NCBI GenBank assembly: GCA_018882825.1
Contig: VERC01000016.1
Coordinates: 1 to 16,875, forward strand
DNA from: Acidimicrobiia bacterium
GTDB lineage: Bacteria; Actinomycetota; Acidimicrobiia; Acidimicrobiales; Acidimicrobilacustridaceae
Reading direction: 5' to 3'
Length of the DNA stretch: 16,875 nt
This document shows, in pieces, positions 12,164 to 16,875 of this stretch. The notes below the pieces were generated by a model, which was not told the DNA's origin, searched no databases, and saw only the letters and a list, made by a program, of their open reading frames with translations. A program made the translations under genes and the position numbers. Position 1 is the stretch's first letter, and each line of letters begins with the position of its first letter.

Positions 12164-13567
12164 ATGGACGCCGAGACACTTCACCGCATCCAGTTCGGGC
12201 TCACGGCCTCGTTCCACTTCCTGTTCCCGCCCATGTCGCTGGGGCTGGGGCTGGTGCTCATCGTCTTCGGGGTGAGGTCGGTGCGCACCGGCGACCCGAA
12301 GTGGCGCCGCCTGTCGATGTTCTGGGTCAAGGTCTACGGACTGGTGTTCTCCATGGGCATCGCCACCGGCATCGTCCAGGAGTTCGAGTTCGGCACCAAC
12401 TGGTCGGGGTACTCGCGGTTCGTGGGCAACGTGTTCGGGAGCCTCCTCGCCGCCGAGGGGGTGTTCGCCTTCATGCTGGAGGGCGGCTTCCTCGGGCTGA
12501 TGCTGTTCGGCGGTTCACGACTCGGGAATCGCATGTGGCTGTTCGCCACCACCATGGTCGTCGTCGGGGCCACCTTCAGTGCCACGTGGATCGTGATGGC
12601 CAACTCGTGGATGCAGACCCCGGCCGGGTATGAGGTCCGCGATGTGGGTCAGGGACCGCAGGCGTTCATGACCTCGTTCGGCGACGTGGTGTTCACCCGT
12701 GCCTCTGTCCCCAACTTCCTGCACGTGCTCGCCGCGTCGTGGATGGTGGGCACGTCGCTCGTGCTCAGCGTCGGAGCCTGGTACCTGCTGCGCGACCGTC
12801 ACGTGGAACTGGCCCGGACCATGATCCGCGTGGCGCTGCCCATCTTCGCCGTCACCGCCCTCCTGCAGGTGGCGGTGTTCGGAGCCAACGTCGCCATGCG
12901 GGTGGCCGACGACCAACCGACCAAGTTGGCGGCGATGGAGGGCCTCTACCAGACGACCGAGTGCGCGCCGATGTACATCCTCGGCTACGCGGACTCGGCC
13001 GACCGGACGACGACGGGCCTGCGCATCCCGTGTCTGCTCAGCTTCCTCACCACGCAGGACTTCGACGCGCCCGTCACCGGCCTCGAACAGTCGGCCCCCG
13101 TCGATCAGTGGCCGAACGTCGATCTCGTGTTTCAGGTGTACCACCTGATGATCAACCTCGGGATGCTGTTCGCGCTCATCGGCATCGTGGCCTGCGCATT
13201 CTGGGCGTGGAAGCGACGACTGTGGCACCAACGCTGGTTGTTGTGGATCCTGGTCGGGTCGATCGGGCTCACCGAACTGGCGACGTTGAGTGGCTGGTGG
13301 ACTGCGGAATTCGGGCGGCAGCCGTGGATCGTGTGGCAGGTGCTCACCGTGTCCGGCGCGCAGTCACCCAACGTGTCGAGCGCGCAGGTGTGGTTCTCCA
13401 TCGGGATGTTCGTCGTGCTCTACGCCGTGGTGTTCTACGTGTTCATCCGTCTGCTGGACCGGATCATCAGGAAGGGCCCGCCCGAGGAGATCGACGACAT
13501 CCCGGTCGAGTCCCTGCCCGACTCGTTCGGTGAGATCTTCCGGCGCCAGTCCCGGACGAGGGTGTGA
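12164..13567 (+). CDS. cydA: Cytochrome bd ubiquinol/menaquinol oxidase subunit I
   Basis: A 467-residue inner-membrane protein, the quinol-oxidising and heme-bearing subunit that reduces O2 to water without proton pumping. Heme ligands are visible at His18, His187 and Met329, with the conserved acidic pair Glu98/Glu106 in EGVFAFMLEGGFLG and the signature GRQPW at 384-388. The Q-loop has QPTKLAAMEG (Lys254, Glu259) with no long C-terminal Q-loop insertion, so it is the short-Q-loop type. It is the first gene of cydA-cydB-cydD-cydC. The ATG is fixed by a strong Shine-Dalgarno at 12149-12157. The open frame extends upstream to 11531 but this is shadow over the dehydrogenase gene. All key residues are present. 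Confidence 0.98.
   Translation: MDAETLHRIQFGLTASFHFLFPPMSLGLGLVLIVFGVRSVRTGDPKWRRLSMFWVKVYGLVFSMGIATGIVQEFEFGTNWSGYSRFVGNVFGSLLAAEGVFAFMLEGGFLGLMLFGGSRLGNRMWLFATTMVVVGATFSATWIVMANSWMQTPAGYEVRDVGQGPQAFMTSFGDVVFTRASVPNFLHVLAASWMVGTSLVLSVGAWYLLRDRHVELARTMIRVALPIFAVTALLQVAVFGANVAMRVADDQPTKLAAMEGLYQTTECAPMYILGYADSADRTTTGLRIPCLLSFLTTQDFDAPVTGLEQSAPVDQWPNVDLVFQVYHLMINLGMLFALIGIVACAFWAWKRRLWHQRWLLWILVGSIGLTELATLSGWWTAEFGRQPWIVWQVLTVSGAQSPNVSSAQVWFSIGMFVVLYAVVFYVFIRLLDRIIRKGPPEEIDDIPVESLPDSFGEIFRRQSRTRV
13558..13562 (+). promoter_or_regulatory. Shine-Dalgarno that decides the cydB start
   Basis: GAGGG ends 7 nt before ATG 13570. The in-frame GTG at 13564 would be only 1 nt after it, too close, so ATG 13570 is the better start. 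Confidence 0.5.
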
Positions 13568-13569
13568 CG

Positions 13570-14589
13570 ATGGATCTGGCCACGCTCTGGTACGTGCTGT
13601 TCGTCGCCATCATCGGCGGCTACGTGATCCTCGACGGATTCGACCTCGGGGTCGGGATGCTGCTCCCCGTCGCGGCCCGGACCGACCGGGAGCGTCGCAT
13701 CCTGCTCAACTCCATCGGGCCCGTGTGGGACGGCAACGAGGTGTGGCTGGTGCTGGGCGGCGGAGCGTTGTTCGCCGCCTTCCCCCTCGTCTACGCCTCG
13801 CTTTTCAGCGGCCTCTACATCGCCATGATGCTGGTGCTCCTCGTACTGATCCTGCGCACGGTGGCCATCGAGTTCCGCTCCAAGCGCGACTCGACGGCGT
13901 GGCGCTCGACCTGGGACTGGGTGTTCGCGCTGGCGTCGCTGGGCATCACCCTGCTGCTCGGTGTCGCCCTCGGGAACGTGGTGCAGGGGTTCGCCCTCGG
14001 TGCCGACGGGGTGATGGATGTGTCGGTGCGCCAACTGCTCGACCCGTATGCCCTGCTGTTCGGCGTCACCGCGCTGGCCATGCTCACCCTGCACGGCGCC
14101 ATGTTCGGTGTGCTCAAGACCGAGGACGAATTGCAGACGCGACTCCTCGGGTACGTGCCACGCCTGTTCGGCGTGTTCTTCGTGCTCATGACCGCACTCA
14201 TCGCCTGGACGCTGGGGCGCGACGACCAGTTCGCCCGACACTTCCGCGATCGACCGTGGACGATCGTGTTCCCGGTGCTCGCGCTGGGCGCCGTGGCGAT
14301 CGCGTGGCGACTCACGCGCGCGGGTCGACATCTGGGTTCCTTCTTCGCCTCGGCGATGATGGTGGCGTCGCTGGTGGCCGCGGTGGCCGCCGGGATGTAC
14401 CCCGCCATGCTGCGCTCGACCGTCGATCCCGCGTTCGACCTCACCGTCCACAACGCGGCCAGCGCCTCGGAGACGCTCACGGTGATGACGGTGGTGGCCG
14501 TCATCGGTCTGCCCTTCGTGTTCCTCTACACCGCCGGCGTGTACTGGTTCTTCCGCGGCAAGGTCGTCCTCGACGACGAGAGCTACTGA
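13570..14589 (+). CDS. cydB: Cytochrome bd ubiquinol/menaquinol oxidase subunit II
   Basis: A 339-residue inner-membrane protein of usual CydB length with about eight or nine hydrophobic segments. The N-terminal LDGFDLGVGMLLPV (residues 21-34) and NSIGPVWDGNEVWLVLGGGA (47-66) are the CydB hallmarks; the second holds conserved residues at the heme/quinol side of the complex. It pairs with CydA to form the oxidase. ATG 13570 is 2 nt after the cydA stop; the frame also opens with GTG 13564, which overlaps that stop, but the Shine-Dalgarno favours ATG. The next gene starts 8 nt after its stop, so all four cyd genes should be on one transcript. Confidence 0.97.
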   Translation: MDLATLWYVLFVAIIGGYVILDGFDLGVGMLLPVAARTDRERRILLNSIGPVWDGNEVWLVLGGGALFAAFPLVYASLFSGLYIAMMLVLLVLILRTVAIEFRSKRDSTAWRSTWDWVFALASLGITLLLGVALGNVVQGFALGADGVMDVSVRQLLDPYALLFGVTALAMLTLHGAMFGVLKTEDELQTRLLGYVPRLFGVFFVLMTALIAWTLGRDDQFARHFRDRPWTIVFPVLALGAVAIAWRLTRAGRHLGSFFASAMMVASLVAAVAAGMYPAMLRSTVDPAFDLTVHNAASASETLTVMTVVAVIGLPFVFLYTAGVYWFFRGKVVLDDESY

Positions 14590-14597
14590 CCACTGCG

Positions 14598-16304
14598 GTG
14601 ACGAACCACCGCACCGCCGTCGCCCCGGTCGCCCCGGTCGATCCGGTCGATCCGGTCGATCCGGTCGATCCGGTCGATCGTGTCACCGCTCATCGCCAAC
14701 GCCTGGCGATGGCCGCGGCGGCCGGGGCCCAACTGGTGGCAGTCGCCTGGACCGTGGTGTTGGCCCTCACCCTGAGCCGGGCCTTCGATGGGCGATCGAT
14801 CATCGTCCCGCTCGTGCTCCTCGGCCTGGGACTCGTCCTCCGGGCCGGATTGCGCAGCGTCGCCACCCACTCGGCGGCCGTCGTGAGCGAGTCGGTGCGT
14901 CGACGGTCGCGCGCGGCATTGGCCGACGATCTGCTGCGCGGACGGTCGACGTCGGGCGTCGACGCCACGCTGCTCGGCCCCGGGATCGACGCCCTCGACG
15001 ATCACGTGTGCCGGTACCGACCGGCGCGGGTCACCGCCATGGTCGTGCCGCCGGTGGTCGTCGTGGTCATGGCCGTGCTCGATCCGATCTCCATGGCCAT
15101 CCTGTTGTTCACCGGCCCGATGCTGATCGCCCTGTTGGCCCTCGTGGGGGCCCGCACCCGGGCGCTGGCCGAACGCCGACTGCACGAACTCGGCCGTCTG
15201 CGGCACCTGCATCTCGACATGGTCAGCGGCCTGCCCGTGCTGCGCGTGTTCGGTCGCACCAACGACGGCGCCGCCCGGTTGGGCGAGGCCAGCGAACGCT
15301 TCGGTCGCACGACGATGGACGTGCTGCGCACCGCGTTCCAGACCTCGTTGGTCATCGAGTGGGCGGCCACCGCGGCCACCGCGCTGGTGGCGGTGCAGGT
15401 CGGTCTCCGTCTGACCGCCGGACATCTCGGCTTCGGTGCCGCGCTGGTCGTGCTGCTCCTGACCCCCGAGTTCTTCGTCCCCCTGCGCAACCTGGCCGCC
15501 GAGTACCACGCCGGTCAGACCGGTGAGGCCACACTCACCGCATTGGCGGAACGCACCGCCGGGCGCACGGCCTCGCCGACGACGCCGGAGCGAGTGTCGA
15601 CGACGCCCACGGCGTCGACACCGGAGTGGTCGTCACCACCGTCCCTCGTCTTCGACGCGGTGACGGTCGATGCCCCCGGGTCCGGCCGCCGGCTGCTCAC
15701 CGACGCGGCCCTCGAACTGCGATCCGGCGAGACCGTCGCCCTCATCGGACCCAGCGGAATCGGCAAGTCGACGGTGGCCCGCCTCCTCCTCGCCCTGCAC
15801 CGACCGACGTCGGGCACGGTGCGCGTCGACGGCGAGTCACTCGACGCGCTCGACCCGGAGCAGTGGCGTCGATCGGTCACCTTCGTCACCCAGCGACCGT
15901 GTCTGGTGAGCGGCACGATCGCCGACAACATCGCCCTCTCCGCCCCGACGGCGACACACGCCGAGATCGAACACGCCGCCCGGTGCGCCGGTGTCGACGA
16001 GTTCGCCGCGGCCCTGCCCCTCGGACTCGACACCGCGGTGGGTGAGCGCGGTACCCGACTCAGCGGTGGTCAACGCCAGCGGGTCGCCATCGCCCGGGCC
16101 CTGGTCCGAGAGGCACCAGTGGTGGTGCTCGACGAGTTCACCGCGCACCTCGATCCCGACACCGAGGCGGAGGTCGTCGAGCGGATGGCGGCGTTCCTGT
16201 CCCGACGGACGACACTGCTGATCGCCCATCGTCCGGCGTCGGCGTCACTGGCCACGCGCCTCGTCACCATCGACGGCGGCCGCTTCGTCGAGGTCGGACC
16301 ATGA
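14598..16304 (+). CDS. cydD: ABC exporter subunit CydD (thiol exporter for cytochrome bd assembly)
   Basis: A 568-residue half-transporter: membrane domain (about residues 38-320) followed by a nucleotide-binding domain. Walker A GPSGIGKST is at 384-392, the signature LSGGQRQR at 488-495, Walker B VVVLDE at 508-513 and the switch His544 in IAHRP. The segment LTPEFFVPLRNLAAEYHAGQ is typical of CydD. With CydC it exports glutathione/cysteine-type thiols, needed for heme loading of cytochrome bd. The start is uncertain: GTG 14598 (8 nt after cydB) lacks a good Shine-Dalgarno and gives an N-terminus with a tandem APV/DPV repeat (residues 9-29); ATG 14709 (residue 38) is the alternative. A Ser/Thr/Pro linker joins the two domains. 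It overlaps cydC by ATGA. Confidence 0.93.
   Translation: MTNHRTAVAPVAPVDPVDPVDPVDPVDRVTAHRQRLAMAAAAGAQLVAVAWTVVLALTLSRAFDGRSIIVPLVLLGLGLVLRAGLRSVATHSAAVVSESVRRRSRAALADDLLRGRSTSGVDATLLGPGIDALDDHVCRYRPARVTAMVVPPVVVVVMAVLDPISMAILLFTGPMLIALLALVGARTRALAERRLHELGRLRHLHLDMVSGLPVLRVFGRTNDGAARLGEASERFGRTTMDVLRTAFQTSLVIEWAATAATALVAVQVGLRLTAGHLGFGAALVVLLLTPEFFVPLRNLAAEYHAGQTGEATLTALAERTAGRTASPTTPERVSTTPTASTPEWSSPPSLVFDAVTVDAPGSGRRLLTDAALELRSGETVALIGPSGIGKSTVARLLLALHRPTSGTVRVDGESLDALDPEQWRRSVTFVTQRPCLVSGTIADNIALSAPTATHAEIEHAARCAGVDEFAAALPLGLDTAVGERGTRLSGGQRQRVAIARALVREAPVVVLDEFTAHLDPDTEAEVVERMAAFLSRRTTLLIAHRPASASLATRLVTIDGGRFVEVGP
14622..14684 (+). repeat. 9-bp in-frame tandem repeat at the cydD N-terminus
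   Basis: Two copies of GCCCCGGTC (14622-14639) are followed by four perfect copies of GATCCGGTC (14640-14675) and a degenerate GATCGTGTC (14676-14684). Read in the cydD frame they encode APV, APV, DPV x4, DRV. The identity of the four copies points to recent slippage; the unit length keeps the frame. Confidence 0.95.
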
Positions 16305-16875
16305 GCCGGATGCGACCGGCCGCCGAATTGTCACGACGCATCGGTGGGACGCGGCGATGGATCCTCCTGTCGGCGCTGCTCGGCACCGTGACCGTGGGTT
16401 CGGGGATCGCCCTGGTGGCCATGTCCACCCATCTGGTCACGATGTCCGAGGTCTACGGCACCGCGGCCACCCTGTCGCTGGTCATCCTCGCCGTCCGCGC
16501 CAGCGCGGTGGCACGCGTCGTCGCCCGCTACGTCGACCGTTACCTGGGCCACCTCGGCACCTTCCGGGTGCTCACGAGACTGCGGGTGTGGACGTACTCG
16601 TCACTGGTCGACGCCGAGCCGCTGGGTGATGCGGACCACCGTCGGGGCGACGTCGTCGCCGCACTCGTCGACGACGTGGAGACGATGCAGGACCACCTAC
16701 TGCGCGTCGCCGTGCCGGTGGTGGTGACCGCAGCGGCGTCGATCATCGGTGCGGTGGTCATCGCCCTGATCGATCCGGCGGCATCGCTGGTGTTCCTCGG
16801 GGTGTTCACGGTCGTGGCCGTGCTGTCGTGGTCCACCCTGCGTCGGGCGGCCGCCACCGCCGGCCGATCCATGAC
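16301..16875 (+). CDS. cydC: ABC exporter subunit CydC (partial, C-terminus off window)
   Basis: The first 191 codons are visible, covering part of the membrane domain; the nucleotide-binding domain lies beyond the right edge. The start MSRMRPAAELSRRIGG leads into ILLSALLGTVTVGSGIALVAMSTHLV, whose GSGIxL segment in the first membrane helix is typical of CydC. RYVDRYLGHLGTFRVLTRLRVWTYSSL matches the CydC intracellular loop, and DVVAALVDDVETMQDHLLRVAVPV its helix 3/4 region. The ATG overlaps the cydD stop (ATGA), as expected for subunits of one heterodimeric exporter. Mycobacterium also has cydD and cydC as adjacent genes, whereas some actinobacteria fuse them; here they are separate. Confidence 0.93.
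   Translation, partial: MSRMRPAAELSRRIGGTRRWILLSALLGTVTVGSGIALVAMSTHLVTMSEVYGTAATLSLVILAVRASAVARVVARYVDRYLGHLGTFRVLTRLRVWTYSSLVDAEPLGDADHRRGDVVAALVDDVETMQDHLLRVAVPVVVTAAASIIGAVVIALIDPAASLVFLGVFTVVAVLSWSTLRRAAATAGRSM

Noticed and set aside
13435..14451. 338-codon minus-strand open frame opposite cydB
   Set aside because: His/Glu/Gly-rich with no recognisable fold; cydB on the other strand has all family hallmarks.
14622..14684. CRISPR or regulatory iteron array
   Set aside because: The repeat unit is 9 bp without spacers, is in frame with cydD, and has no nearby cas or replication gene.
14583..15509. 308-codon minus-strand open frame opposite cydD
   Set aside because: Composition is Gly/His/Arg/Gln-rich with no domain; it is antisense to a CydD with intact ABC motifs and is a GC-driven shadow.
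15594..15621. Inverted repeat GTGTCGAC/GTCGACAC within cydD as a terminator or operator
   Set aside because: It lies in the Ser/Thr/Pro linker codons, has a 12-nt spacer and is explained by repeated Ser/Thr/Val-Asp codons in GC-rich DNA.
1..16875. tRNA/rRNA genes, insertion sequences, phage or toxin-antitoxin genes
   Set aside because: No cloverleaf, transposase motif, integrase or small overlapping toxin/antitoxin pair was seen; GC-rich composition is even throughout.

Overview
The window is uniformly very GC-rich, densely coding chromosomal DNA with 18 protein genes. Most intergenic gaps are under 100 bp, several gene pairs overlap by 4 bp (ATGA/GTGA), and there is no RNA gene, insertion sequence, integrase or CRISPR. 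An F420/deazaflavin-type (DDN) reductase, a GAP/Sap-type (LysE-superfamily) membrane protein, fatty-acid-type acyl-CoA dehydrogenase and crotonase genes, a cydABDC cluster and many TANNNT -10 boxes directly before start codons suggest a high-GC actinobacterium. I would guess Acidimicrobiia (Ilumatobacter-like). That placement is inference, not a search result.

Layout. (1) 1-1771: a formylglycine hydrolase of the sulfatase superfamily that most resembles phosphonate monoester hydrolase (minus strand, truncated by the left edge). It is divergent from a two-gene operon coding a PhyH-family 2-oxoglutarate dioxygenase (PhnY-like) and an HD-domain diiron oxygenase (PhnZ-like). Together they look like a route from phosphonate esters to free phosphonate to inorganic phosphate. 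(2) 1762-3305: a minus-strand operon of a dihydrodipicolinate-reductase-like NAD(P) enzyme and a VOC-like protein. (3) 3399-5070: a DDN-family reductase, a FrnE/DsbA-type oxidoreductase and a SnoaL/NTF2-like protein. (4) 5077-8390: two divergent MFS transporters, the second followed by a GAP-family membrane protein. (5) 8403-10078: a TauD-family dioxygenase divergent from a small Thr-rich lipoprotein. (6) 10083-12067: an acyl-CoA dehydrogenase/crotonase operon. (7) 12164-16875: cydA, cydB, cydD and cydC (truncated by the right edge), i.e. cytochrome bd quinol oxidase plus its ABC assembly exporter.

How it works together. The strongest biological story is the candidate oxidative phosphonate cluster at the left end, with divergent, apparently leaderless promoters only 53 bp between start codons. 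The cyd cluster is a textbook set apart from an in-frame 9-bp tandem repeat at the cydD N-terminus. Other points of note are a crotonase lacking both hydratase glutamates, near-identical promoter/RBS cassettes before an MFS gene and cydA, and a long hairpin inside the C-terminal codons of the FrnE-like gene that could terminate the convergent neighbour.
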